Below, piece after piece: positions 46,449 to 53,986 of a stretch of 61,623 nucleotides of DNA. This stretch comes from a virus. Both the position numbers and the translations under genes were made by a program. The notes under the pieces were generated by a model, which worked only from the letters and a program-made list of their open reading frames with translations, ran no database searches and had not been told where the DNA came from. The DNA lies in IMG/VR virus record IMGVR_UViG_3300036795_000110, positions 1-61,623 of that record. One strand, written 5' to 3'. Each line of letters opens with the position of its first letter. Positions within the stretch are counted from its first letter, which is position 1.

Positions 46449-48451
46449 CAGGCGGCCAGCCTGGCCGCGGTGGCGCCGAACGGCTTGACGTCGGCCTTGA
46501 ACGGGACGGGGCGGAACATCCGCTCGAAGGTACGGACCAGGATGGCCCGCATCGCCGCGGTAACCTGTTCCACGTCCTCGATGGGGATGCGGGCAACCAG
46601 GGAGTCGTGGATCTGCAGCATCAGGAGGCCGGGGTAGGCCCGGTCGAAGGTGTTCATGGCCTCCTTCATCGCCTCGGCCACGTCGCCCTGGACGCGCTGG
46701 TTGAACGCCTTGTGGACCGGCTCGTAGTCCGAGAACCGGCGCACCCGGCCGGTGGTGAGGCGGACAAAGCCCTGGGTGGTGGCCATGTCGGCATAGTCGT
46801 ACAGGGCCTGCTTGAACCGGGGGAAGACGCCCTTCCAGTCGTCGATCCAGCCCCGGGTCTGGTCCTGGGAGACCTCCCGGCCGGTGAACTTGAGGATCTG
46901 GGTGCGCAGGCCGCCGGCGCCGATGCCGTACAGGATGCCGAGATTGCACCGCTTGGCGACCTGGCGGTACTCCTCCCACGCCGGGTCGGATTTCAGGGCG
47001 GCAATGTCGGTCTCCCCGTCGTAGAACATCAGGGCGCAGGCCGCGTCGTGCGAGTCGGTGCCGGACTTCAGGGCGCGCAGCATGGCGGACTCGCGGGCCA
47101 CGGCAGTGGCTACGCGGATCTCGGCCTGGGAAACGTCGGCCTCCCAGTCCTGGAACCCGGAATCGGGCGGCTCCCCGATGAAGTTGCGGATCGGCTCCAG
47201 GCCGGAGGGTATCTGGTAATCGTGCGGCAGGGCCTGGGCCTGCCAGCGCTCGACCGACAGCCGGCCGCTTACCACGTGGGCCTGGCGGTGGACGGTACGT
47301 ATCCGGCCATCGGTCCCGGTGAGGGCCTGGTAGGGGGCATACCACTTGGAGCGGGCAGACTGGAGTTCGGCGTAGTCGGCATACTCCTGGGCTCCGGCGA
47401 CCCCACGCTTGACCAGGCGGGCGATTACCTCCTCGTCGACCTGCGGGCGCTTGGTGGCGGTTAGCTTGTCGTTGTAGGGCAGGAGCCCCTGGCCGCCCTC
47501 CGAGGGCGGGCCGAAGAAATACTTGACCGCGCCAGGAGGGGTGGGCTTGCCGTTGCCGCCCTTGAAGGGCACCGCGTGGGCGGCCTCGGTGATCAGCTTG
47601 ACCAGCTTGCGCTCCTCGTCGCGGCAGCCCGCGACATCGAAGCCGACCGCGCGCAGCTCCATGTAATAGAGAGTCTGGGCCAGGCGCAGCTCGTCCTGGA
47701 TGTGCTTCCATGTGGGGGAGGACTGGTCCAGGCGGGCATGGTTGTGCTCGGCCAGGAGGAGGGTAAGGACCGCGTCGGTGCGGGAGTACGGGCCGAGGAT
47801 GGACCAGGGGATCAGGTCGAACCGGGGGTCGGTGCGGGGACCCTTCCAGGGGGCCAGGGCCTCGGCCTCGTCGGCCTCGGCGCCGTCCTCGATCCCGATC
47901 TGGGCACCGAGGTGCAGACGGACAGAAGTGGGCTTGAGGGAGGTCGGTTCGCCCGGGTCCAGGACCGATTGGGCCAGCTGGGTGTCCCAGTGGGTGATGG
48001 GCATCAGGTCGATCGCCCCGCCGTCCCAGGGCTGGGTTCCCACGTCGGTGGTGTAGCGAGCGTCCGGGCGGCCACGCTGGCCGGCGCAGAACATCAGGCA
48101 ATCGTATTTCTTGTGGTGCATCGTGAGGTACTGGCGGGACAGCCAGCGGAGGAGATGGTCCCACGCTGCGGGGGAGCGGTTGGGGGCGGTGAGGTGGGCG
48201 GCCTCCCACTTGGTAATTCGCTTATGGTGGGAGACCGGGAGGACCTTGGGGCCGAGGGGGAGGGGAGCAGCGGGCTGGCCGACTGCGCCACAGATGCCCT
48301 GGTCGAAGGGGGTGGCAAAGGACTGGATGTCGCCATCGGAGTCGCGCCAGGCGCAGGAGACCGCGGAGATTCTGGCGCCGTCGTCGGCGTACAGGCCGGA
48401 ACCTTCGGTGTCGCAGGCTACGGAGAGGCCGGAAACGTCAGGCAGTCGCAC
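46448..48451 (-). CDS. Family A DNA polymerase (DpoZ candidate)
   Basis: A 667-residue replicative polymerase from the GTG at 48449-48451, overlapping the HAD gene by 14 bp. A 3'-5' exonuclease domain has ACDTEGSGLY (about 14), HHKKYDCLMF and YSRTDAVLTLLL. The polymerase domain has motif A DVSQAEIRVAT (about 436), motif B RQVAKRCNLGILYGIGAGGL (about 495) and motif C QIHDSLV (about 611), where the usual HDE reads HDS. Phages with purZ often carry a family A polymerase (DpoZ) that prefers dZTP over dATP, and this gene lies 1 kb from purZ. Whether it selects Z cannot be read from motifs. Confidence 0.88.
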   Translation of the reverse strand: MRLPDVSGLSVACDTEGSGLYADDGARISAVSCAWRDSDGDIQSFATPFDQGICGAVGQPAAPLPLGPKVLPVSHHKRITKWEAAHLTAPNRSPAAWDHLLRWLSRQYLTMHHKKYDCLMFCAGQRGRPDARYTTDVGTQPWDGGAIDLMPITHWDTQLAQSVLDPGEPTSLKPTSVRLHLGAQIGIEDGAEADEAEALAPWKGPRTDPRFDLIPWSILGPYSRTDAVLTLLLAEHNHARLDQSSPTWKHIQDELRLAQTLYYMELRAVGFDVAGCRDEERKLVKLITEAAHAVPFKGGNGKPTPPGAVKYFFGPPSEGGQGLLPYNDKLTATKRPQVDEEVIARLVKRGVAGAQEYADYAELQSARSKWYAPYQALTGTDGRIRTVHRQAHVVSGRLSVERWQAQALPHDYQIPSGLEPIRNFIGEPPDSGFQDWEADVSQAEIRVATAVARESAMLRALKSGTDSHDAACALMFYDGETDIAALKSDPAWEEYRQVAKRCNLGILYGIGAGGLRTQILKFTGREVSQDQTRGWIDDWKGVFPRFKQALYDYADMATTQGFVRLTTGRVRRFSDYEPVHKAFNQRVQGDVAEAMKEAMNTFDRAYPGLLMLQIHDSLVARIPIEDVEQVTAAMRAILVRTFERMFRPVPFKADVKPFGATAARLAA

Positions 48452-48881
48452 GGCGGGGGACCTCCTGGCCGGGGAAGGGGACATTCCAGCCGTCCGGGTC
48501 GGTGGCCAGGAGATCGACCAGGCCGAGGGTCTCGGACCAGTGGTTGATGCCGTAGCGGTGGTGGATGGCGCGGTCGTCGATGTAGGCGACGGCAGCAATC
48601 TTGCGGTTGGTGAGGAGGATGGTGCGGCCATCGGGTCCGCCGTCCCAGAACGAGCGGGAGCAGTCCGAGTCGACCAGGATGGGGAAGTGGCACTCGTCCA
48701 GGGCCTCGTGGACCGGGCCGAGGGGGCGGGTGGTGACGATGGCTACCGCGTAGCCCTTGTCGTGCAGGCCGCGGATGCCGGAGGTATCGATCGAGCCGTA
48801 GATCAGGCCGCCGTTCCAGCCCTTCTCGTACGAATGAACCACGCCGTCGAAGTCGACGGAGACGCAGGGGCGGTAGGTCAA
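48438..48881 (-). CDS. HAD-superfamily phosphatase
   Basis: A 147-residue protein with a TTG start after GAGAGGACCCC. It has VSVDFDGVVHSYEKG (motif I with nucleophile Asp), VAIVTTRPLG (motif II) and AVAYIDDRAIHH (motif IV), a small HAD hydrolase without a large cap. It would remove phosphate from a nucleotide or nucleic acid end. Adjacent to polymerase and upstream of purZ, it may serve nucleotide supply, for example by dephosphorylating monophosphates, but the substrate is unknown. Confidence 0.75.
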   Translation of the reverse strand: MTYRPCVSVDFDGVVHSYEKGWNGGLIYGSIDTSGIRGLHDKGYAVAIVTTRPLGPVHEALDECHFPILVDSDCSRSFWDGGPDGRTILLTNRKIAAVAYIDDRAIHHRYGINHWSETLGLVDLLATDPDGWNVPFPGQEVPRRATA

Positions 48882-49144
48882 CTCAGGGGTCCTCTCTGGG
48901 CGGACTGCTGTATATGGGGGCGGCCTCCCGCCCTAGGGCGCTTCCGGCACCAAGGAGGGTGCGGCTCCAGGCCGGAACGGGCGGGGGCCGCCCCCCACTG
49001 GCCGTTCGCCCGGCCAGGGGAGGACCCGGCCGCCCGAGGTTCCGGGAGCGATCCCCACTGGGCCAGGCGCGCGCCAGCGGATCTATGGTTGCCCGGCCCC
49101 GGGAGAGCCCCCAACGACGTAGCCCGCCGGGGCCGGACCAGGAT
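48882..49144 (-). other. Long GC-rich leader without a recognised gene
   Basis: This is about 260 bases between the -10 at 49145 and the HAD start. It has strong self-complementary runs, for example GGCCCCGG and CCGGGGCC about 35 bases apart near 49095-49135. A 78-residue open frame with tRNA-like translation is not supported by a foldable tRNA. A structured 5' leader or attenuator is possible. Confidence 0.4.
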
Positions 49145-49174
49145 AGCCTAGCAGAGCCGTTGACCGGACGTCAA
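49145..49174 (-). promoter_or_regulatory. Dyad promoter/operator of the polymerase operon
   Basis: TTGACGTCCGGTCAA (49160-49174) with perfect arms and TAGGCT (49145-49150) at 18-nt spacing on the minus strand. It starts just after the wHTH gene stop and should drive the HAD-polymerase-RuvC genes. Confidence 0.75.
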
Positions 49175-49179
49175 CGAGG

Positions 49180-49515
49180 CTAGAGGGGCTGGCAGCGCCA
49201 CAGGGTACCGTCCTCCCGGCGGGCCACGATCGTACCGTCCTGGGAGCGGCCGACGATCTCCATCATCTGGCCGGACAGGTCCTCGGGAGCGGGCTCGGCG
49301 GGCTTCGATCCGTTCTTGCCCATACAAATGTAGGTGCCACGCAGGCCGGAGTGCTGGACCATTCCCTCGTTGGCCAGCTTGGTGAGGGCGCCGTTGGCCT
49401 GGGTCTTGACCAGGCCGAGGGCCTCGGCCACGTCGGTCACATGAACGGGCTGGCCCAGGTGCTGGGTCATGTACTTGTAAACGCGGGAGCTGTTGGGCTG
49501 GGGCTTGCTGGTCAT
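49180..49515 (-). CDS. Winged-helix DNA-binding protein
   Basis: A 111-residue protein from the ATG 49513-49515 behind AAGGAGGC. Residues about 8-70 form a winged helix (RVYKYMTQHLGQPVHVTDVA, then EALGLVKTQANGALTKLANE with the wing HSGLRGTYICM). The C-terminal ~35 residues (GQMMEIVGRSQDGTIVARRE) form a small beta unit. It is flanked by dyads on both sides, so it may be a regulator of this operator family or controlled by it. A similar wHTH protein is at 56966-57235. Confidence 0.75.
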   Translation of the reverse strand: MTSKPQPNSSRVYKYMTQHLGQPVHVTDVAEALGLVKTQANGALTKLANEGMVQHSGLRGTYICMGKNGSKPAEPAPEDLSGQMMEIVGRSQDGTIVARREDGTLWRCQPL

Positions 49516-49526
49516 CGGGGGCCTCC

Positions 49527-49541
49527 TTGACGGGCTGTCAA
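49527..49541 (-). promoter_or_regulatory. Dyad operator near the transcription start of the wHTH gene
   Basis: TTGACAGCCCGTCAA on the minus strand, with perfect arms. It lies downstream of the -10 of the 49561 promoter, where a bound protein would block transcription, and its end abuts the AAGGAGG ribosome site. Confidence 0.7.
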
Positions 49542-49545
49542 AAGA

Positions 49546-49575
49546 AGGGTAACAGAGGAGTTGACCGGGTGTCAA
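49546..49575 (-). promoter_or_regulatory. Dyad promoter/operator of the wHTH gene
   Basis: TTGACACCCGGTCAA (49561-49575) and TACCCT (49546-49551) with 18-nt spacing on the minus strand. Confidence 0.78.
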
Positions 49576-49584
49576 CAACAGGAA

Positions 49585-49616
49585 GCCCCGGCCCCCCACG
49601 CTGGGGAGGCCGGGGC
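49585..49616 (-). terminator. Hairpin terminator
   Basis: GCCCCGGCC (49585-49593) pairs with GGCCGGGGC (49608-49616), with an inner CCCC/GGGG stem. It ends the helicase transcript. Confidence 0.85.
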
Positions 49617-49628
49617 AGAGGAGGGGAA

Positions 49629-49838
49629 CTAATGGAGGACCGGCATCCCGCGGATGACCCAGGTGCAGCGGCCCGCGTCGGCGGTAAGGACGACGGTCAG
49701 GTCCTGGTCGACGTCGCGGGTCCAGTCCAGGAGGCGGCCCTCCTGGGACTCGCACCACTGGCGGGCTAGCTGGTCGGTGGCCCAGACGCCGTCGATCTCG
49801 TAGACCTCGTCCATGGTGATGATCCAGACCGTGTCCAT
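49629..49838 (-). CDS. Small protein, unknown (69 aa)
   Basis: MDTVWIITMDEVYEIDGVWA, then TDQLARQWCESQEGRLLDWT and a beta end (LTVVLTADAGRCTWVIRGM). It starts right at the helicase stop (TAA then ATG). Similar small W/D-rich alpha-beta proteins are frequent in actinophages. Function unknown. Confidence 0.65.
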   Translation of the reverse strand: MDTVWIITMDEVYEIDGVWATDQLARQWCESQEGRLLDWTRDVDQDLTVVLTADAGRCTWVIRGMPVLH

Positions 49839-51365
49839 TTAGGCCACCTCCTCTTCCACGTCCGGGAGGGCGCCGATCCAGGAAAGGGAACCGCGGGAGA
49901 GGGTGGTCTTCGCGCGAGTGACGGCGACGTAGGCCAGGCGCATCTCCTCGCGCTGGACGGGGGGATCGTCGGGAGAACGGTCCTCCTTGGGCTGCGGGAA
50001 GTCGTCCCCGATCTGCAGGGTTTCCCACTCCCGGCCCTTGGCCTTGTGGGCCGTGGAGACGGTGAGGTCGGGTCCGTGCTTCTCGTCGGTCAGGCGGGAG
50101 GTCATGTCCAGGATGACATCGGGGCCGTAGCCGTCCACGGCGCGGACCAGGGGTCCGAGCTGGCCGGCCTCCTCGGGCTCCTCCTTGACGTAGCGCTGGA
50201 CCTCGGCCCAGTCGCTGAAGGCGAGGAGGTCGGGGTGGTCGGTGGGGCGGCCGGTCATCAGATCGGAGGCAGCGCGGGCCAGACTTGCTATCTCGGCCCC
50301 GCCCCCGACGATGGCGACGCGATGGCCCGCGGCAAGGCCGGACATGGCCCCGGAAATGCACCCGGCGTTGGTCCGGTACAGGCAGGCATCCGGACTTTCC
50401 GCGGGATCGTCCGTAACCACGCTGTTAAGGCGCTTCCAGCCCTTGAGGGTGAGATCGGAGCCGAGCAGGGAGAGCCAGCGGTTGGCCTCGTCCGCGACTT
50501 TGGGGCCGAAGCGGTAGGAGCCGGAGAGCTGGAGGTGGTGGCGGGCGGAGAAGGCGGCCATGGCATCGGTGGCGCCGCGCCACTCGTAGATGGCCTGGTT
50601 GGGGTCACCGACGAGGATGACCTGCTTGCCCGCCGACTGCTGGGAAAGGACGATGTCCGCCACGCAAGGGTTGGTGTCCTGGGCCTCGTCGAGGAGGATG
50701 GTCGCCTGAGGAAGACGAGGGGAGCGCAGCTGGAACAGCTTGAGGTAGACATCGTGGGTGAAGCCGAGGCGGCCATCCTGGGCGGTGAGGTCGCGCCAGG
50801 CGTCGCGGGCCACGGGAGCAACCACGTCGCGGAGCTGGCCGACCAGGCGGGGGTCCAGGCCCTTGACGAAGGGAACGTGGGAGGTGTCGATGTCGCGGTC
50901 GGCGGTGTAGCAGAACCGGGAAACGGTACGGAGGGCGAGGGAAGCAACGCGCTTGCCGTCCAGGTGCTCGGCCATCACGCGGCAGGTCTCGTGCCCGGAC
51001 TGGGCTGGGGAGTTGTGGTCGAGGCAGTAGGCCAGGCGGACCGGGCCGGCGCCGAGGATCTGGGCCGCCTTCCAGGAGGGGACCCGGCCCGCGTTCATGC
51101 GGTGGGTGAACTGGCGGCCGGTGGTAGCGAAGGCCAGGCCGTGGGAGGTGGCGCATTTCACGTTGGAGGGGAAGCGGGTGGCGGCCTCGTCCTTGATCGA
51201 GCGGTTGTAGGCCAGGTAGAGCATCCGGCGGGCGGGGGTAGCCTCGGCCAGCATCTCCAGGGTAGAGGTCTTGCCGGTACCGGCGCCGGCCTCGATGATC
51301 ATCGAGCCGCCGGAGCGGTAGGCGCGGATGATCGCCTTCTGCTCGGCGTTGGGGGTCTTGCTCAT
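49839..51365 (-). CDS. UvrD/Rep-like superfamily 1 helicase
   Basis: A 508-residue protein. Motif I IIEAGAGTGKTST (about 20-32), motif Ia region RRMLYLAYNRSIKDEA, motif II LLDEAQDTNP (about 225), motif III VGDPNQAIYEWRGA (about 250), and C-terminal VSTAHKAKGREWETLQI with AYVAVTRAKTTLSRG (motifs V and VI). It would unwind DNA during replication or recombination. It is transcribed from the dyad promoter at 51420-51449. Confidence 0.88.
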   Translation of the reverse strand: MSKTPNAEQKAIIRAYRSGGSMIIEAGAGTGKTSTLEMLAEATPARRMLYLAYNRSIKDEAATRFPSNVKCATSHGLAFATTGRQFTHRMNAGRVPSWKAAQILGAGPVRLAYCLDHNSPAQSGHETCRVMAEHLDGKRVASLALRTVSRFCYTADRDIDTSHVPFVKGLDPRLVGQLRDVVAPVARDAWRDLTAQDGRLGFTHDVYLKLFQLRSPRLPQATILLDEAQDTNPCVADIVLSQQSAGKQVILVGDPNQAIYEWRGATDAMAAFSARHHLQLSGSYRFGPKVADEANRWLSLLGSDLTLKGWKRLNSVVTDDPAESPDACLYRTNAGCISGAMSGLAAGHRVAIVGGGAEIASLARAASDLMTGRPTDHPDLLAFSDWAEVQRYVKEEPEEAGQLGPLVRAVDGYGPDVILDMTSRLTDEKHGPDLTVSTAHKAKGREWETLQIGDDFPQPKEDRSPDDPPVQREEMRLAYVAVTRAKTTLSRGSLSWIGALPDVEEEVA

Positions 51366-51419
51366 TGGAGGCTCCTGTTTCGTCTGCGGAGTGGTCTCCC
51401 GGACCAGGCCGGGGGCTTC

Positions 51420-51449
51420 ACCCAATCACAACCGTTGACGGGGTGTCAA
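51420..51449 (-). promoter_or_regulatory. Dyad promoter/operator of the helicase gene
   Basis: TTGACACCCCGTCAA (51435-51449) with perfect arms, in a GGAATAG context, and TTGGGT (51420-51425) at 18 nt on the minus strand. Confidence 0.68.
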
Positions 51450-51612
51450 CTATTCCGTAAAGGGGCGGGACGCAATTGCGTCTGTATGTAGTCGACTATA
51501 GACCTCTCTCCACGAGTGCGCGGGCCGGCGCGTGTCGGCGCGGACTGGCGTGCGCCCGCGCGTCGCGCGCACGCGGGACCAGAAGAACGCGCGCGCGTGG
51601 GGGGGGTTTTTT
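51450..51612. other. Anomalous spacer: palindromes, CpG-alternating tract and G8T6
   Basis: It holds a 14-bp perfect palindrome GACGCAATTGCGTC (51469-51482), a second palindrome TAGTCGACTA (51489-51498), a C/G-alternating stretch at about 51515-51598, and GGGGGGGGTTTTTT (51599-51612). The sequence is unlike the rest of the genome. It overlaps the formal 3' end of the primase frame, whose translation here is Arg/Ala/Pro noise. Candidates are a replication origin, a packaging end or a regulatory hub. Confidence 0.45.
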
Positions 51613-53805
51613 AGGCGACCGCATACACGGAGCAGATGCATACGAGCAATGGAGCAGTAACAGGATGTCATTGAAGCTATCTTGGATGACCTTGGCGACC
51701 AGCTCGCCCCGCGCTCCGGCCAGGCACCACTGCATGACCCGGCGGTCGGCCTCGTCGGCGCCCTCGGGGTCGGGCGTGACCTCGGCCGCCCCGCTGCGCA
51801 TCTCGTGCTTGCTGCGGGCCGACGCCTCCCCCTGGACGACGCCGATCAGGTCGAGGTCGTCCAGGACCACGCGGGCCGTGCGCCAGTTGATCCGTCCGGA
51901 CAGCCGGGCCACAGACGCCGTGGTCGGCCCGCGGAAGGGGTCCCCGGTGTCGCACCGGGATAGGATCGTAAGGACGCGACGGCGCAGGGCGGGCATCGAG
52001 TCCAGGGCGGTTTTCCGCAGCATCGCGGAGATTCGCCCACGCGTCTGGCCCAGCGCCAGCAGGCCGCGTCCCAGCGTGGTTAGCTCGGACACCACCCGGC
52101 CGGGGTCCTCGATCTCCGGTATGCCGGAAACGTCGCGGCTGCGGTTGGCCCGGGGGACGCTGGCCCGGCCGAAGCAGGTCACCTCGGACACCTCCCGGGC
52201 CAGGCCGACCAGCCAGGCCGGGGCCTCCTCCAGTTGCTCGCGGGCCAGGCCCAGGATGCGGACGGCCATCTCCGCCGACTCGGACTTCATGGCCTCCCGG
52301 CCCGGCATCATGACCAGGGCGGACATCTCCCGGCGCCCGGCGTCGTCGTGGACCGGCATCCGGTAGTACAGCCAGCGGGGGCCGAGTTCGTTGTTCGATA
52401 GGTACTGGTCGATCTCCCCGGTAACCGCGCCTACCACGGTCAGCCGGCCGTGCCACTCCAGGCGGGGGACGCTGCCCTGGCGCCCGCCGGGCGGGTTTAC
52501 GTCCCGGAAGTAGTGGCCGTCGTAGATCCGGCGCATGGCCGACCACAGGTCCGATGACCGGTTCGAGCGGTCCTGCCGCATGAGCGTGGACAGGTCCGCG
52601 ATCGTGACCAGCGATTTCTTGCCGTTGCCGATCTCGGCCAGGATGCCGCCCGGCACGGCGGGCTGGTCCTTTTTGGGCGGGATCTGCCAGCCCAGCAGCC
52701 CGGACTCGCTGGCGTAGTCGATCTGGTGGGATACCCCGCCGAGCAGGTTGGTCGCGCTGGTCTTGCCGGAGCTGGGCGGGCCGACCAGCAGCAGCCACAC
52801 CGCGTCGTGGTCCAGGCCACTGGTCACCGCGGCGCCGAGGGTGGCCAGCACGTGGGAGGGGTCGGGCAGGTATTCATACCGGCGGATCGACATCACCAGG
52901 TTGTCCACCAGCTGGCGGATATCGCCGGGCTCGGGGGGGTCGGGCCGCGGGCACTTGGCGCGGGCGTAGGCCAGGACCCGGCCGAACTCGGCCGGCCACC
53001 AGCGGGGAGACCGGCGCTTGGCCTCGGCCCGCCGGGCCTGGGTGACCAGGTCCGATTCCAGGAGCGTGAGGATCTGCCCGTCTGTCAGCCCGTATTCCGC
53101 CCCCACGTAGGCCACATACTGGGTGTGAGCAGATCGGTCCAGCCCGTCATTGGCCAGGGCCTTGGCCAGCTCGGGCGGCAGCGGATTGGGCAGGGCCTCC
53201 TGGTCAGGCAGGTCCAGTACCGGCTCCGCGGCCTCCCGTGACCTTCCGGCGGCCCCGGACAGCCATCCCGGTGCGTGGGCCGGGTGGCGCCAGCTCGTGA
53301 CCTCGTAGCGGTTACCGGAGGCCGCGGGACTGGGTGGCAGGACGATATAGTCCCGTGAGGTACCAGCCCTTACGTCGATCGTCTTATTCTTGCCCAGCTT
53401 GGTGGACCGGAACTCACCCCGGGGATCCAGGTAGACCAGGTGGCGCCCACGCGTTCCATTCTGTCCAGGTGTCGAATATTCTCGCGTCGCCGGGAGATCC
53501 CCGAGGCCCGCCAGGTCCTCCCGGTGGCCCGGCTTGTACGCGTCGAAGTCCAGGACCACGAGCCCATCGCAACGCCCTCCGATCATCGCCTCAGGCCATT
53601 CACCCCACCACGCGCGGATCACACGTGGATCGGTGGTGGCGGCCAGCTTGCCCTCCTCGACCATCGGCGCCTTGGTCGCTGGATCGCACGGGAGGACCGG
53701 GATCCCAAACCTCTGGGACCAGATCATCGCCCAGGCCAGCATCTCCGGCACCTCCGCAACGCGGCGGGCCAGGTCTGCCGGTAGCCTGCACGACTGTGAT
53801 ATCAT
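51496..53805 (-). CDS. Primase-polymerase/helicase
   Basis: A 769-residue protein. Residues about 25-180 resemble the bifunctional prim-pol (archaeo-eukaryotic primase) domain: FGIPVLPCDPATKAPMVEEG, LVVLDFDAYKPG (catalytic acids, about 86), GRHLVYLDP, and DVRAGTSRDYIVLPPS. Residues about 300-560 are an ATPase with Walker A LVGPPSSGKTSATNLL (about 338), VTIADLSTLM and RLTVVGAVTGEIDQ. Wing-type helices follow (INWRTARVVLDDLDLIGVVQ). It would make primers and unwind the fork. The last ~45 residues after KPPPRARV are low complexity and may not be translated as written. Confidence 0.82.
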   Translation of the reverse strand: MISQSCRLPADLARRVAEVPEMLAWAMIWSQRFGIPVLPCDPATKAPMVEEGKLAATTDPRVIRAWWGEWPEAMIGGRCDGLVVLDFDAYKPGHREDLAGLGDLPATREYSTPGQNGTRGRHLVYLDPRGEFRSTKLGKNKTIDVRAGTSRDYIVLPPSPAASGNRYEVTSWRHPAHAPGWLSGAAGRSREAAEPVLDLPDQEALPNPLPPELAKALANDGLDRSAHTQYVAYVGAEYGLTDGQILTLLESDLVTQARRAEAKRRSPRWWPAEFGRVLAYARAKCPRPDPPEPGDIRQLVDNLVMSIRRYEYLPDPSHVLATLGAAVTSGLDHDAVWLLLVGPPSSGKTSATNLLGGVSHQIDYASESGLLGWQIPPKKDQPAVPGGILAEIGNGKKSLVTIADLSTLMRQDRSNRSSDLWSAMRRIYDGHYFRDVNPPGGRQGSVPRLEWHGRLTVVGAVTGEIDQYLSNNELGPRWLYYRMPVHDDAGRREMSALVMMPGREAMKSESAEMAVRILGLAREQLEEAPAWLVGLAREVSEVTCFGRASVPRANRSRDVSGIPEIEDPGRVVSELTTLGRGLLALGQTRGRISAMLRKTALDSMPALRRRVLTILSRCDTGDPFRGPTTASVARLSGRINWRTARVVLDDLDLIGVVQGEASARSKHEMRSGAAEVTPDPEGADEADRRVMQWCLAGARGELVAKVIQDSFNDILLLLHCSYASAPCMRSPKKPPPRARVLLVPRARDARAHASPRRHAPARALVERGL

Positions 53806-53848
53806 GGAACCGCCCTATCGTTAGTCGCCGCTTCTTGTCATCGCCAGC

Positions 53849-53892
53849 GGGGGGGCCGGTTTCCCATTGCCCGGGGGACAACCGGCCCCCCC
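53849..53892 (-). terminator. Strong hairpin terminator
   Basis: GGGGGGCCGGTT (53850-53861) pairs with AACCGGCCCCCC (53880-53891), extendable by one pair. It is the second of two in tandem between the DUF669-like gene and the primase gene. Confidence 0.85.
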
Positions 53893-53936
53893 TTGGTGTA
53901 CCTCGGATTACAGCACCAGGCTGCCCAGGCATGGCA

Positions 53937-53966
53937 GGACCCCCTGGCCAGAAAACCAGAGGGTCC
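53937..53966 (-). terminator. Hairpin terminator
   Basis: GGACCCCCTGG (53937-53947) pairs with CCAGAGGGTCC (53956-53966) with one mismatch. It lies 20 nt beyond the stop of the 53987-54466 gene. With the hairpin at 53849 it fills the 180-bp gap; no gene is visible there. Confidence 0.8.
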
Positions 53967-53986
53967 TTACCGTGAGATGCTCCGGG

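Noticed and set aside
46308-48209. A 633-residue minus-strand frame overlapping the polymerase
   Set aside because: Pro/Arg/Gly noise except for its last 46 residues, which are annotated as a separate small gene.
48878-49114. Possible tRNA on the minus strand (reading frame gives AR-LAQWGSLPEP-style sequence typical of translated tRNA)
   Set aside because: No TTCRA-type T-loop, no matching acceptor stem and no 7-nt anticodon loop could be folded; the resemblance is superficial.
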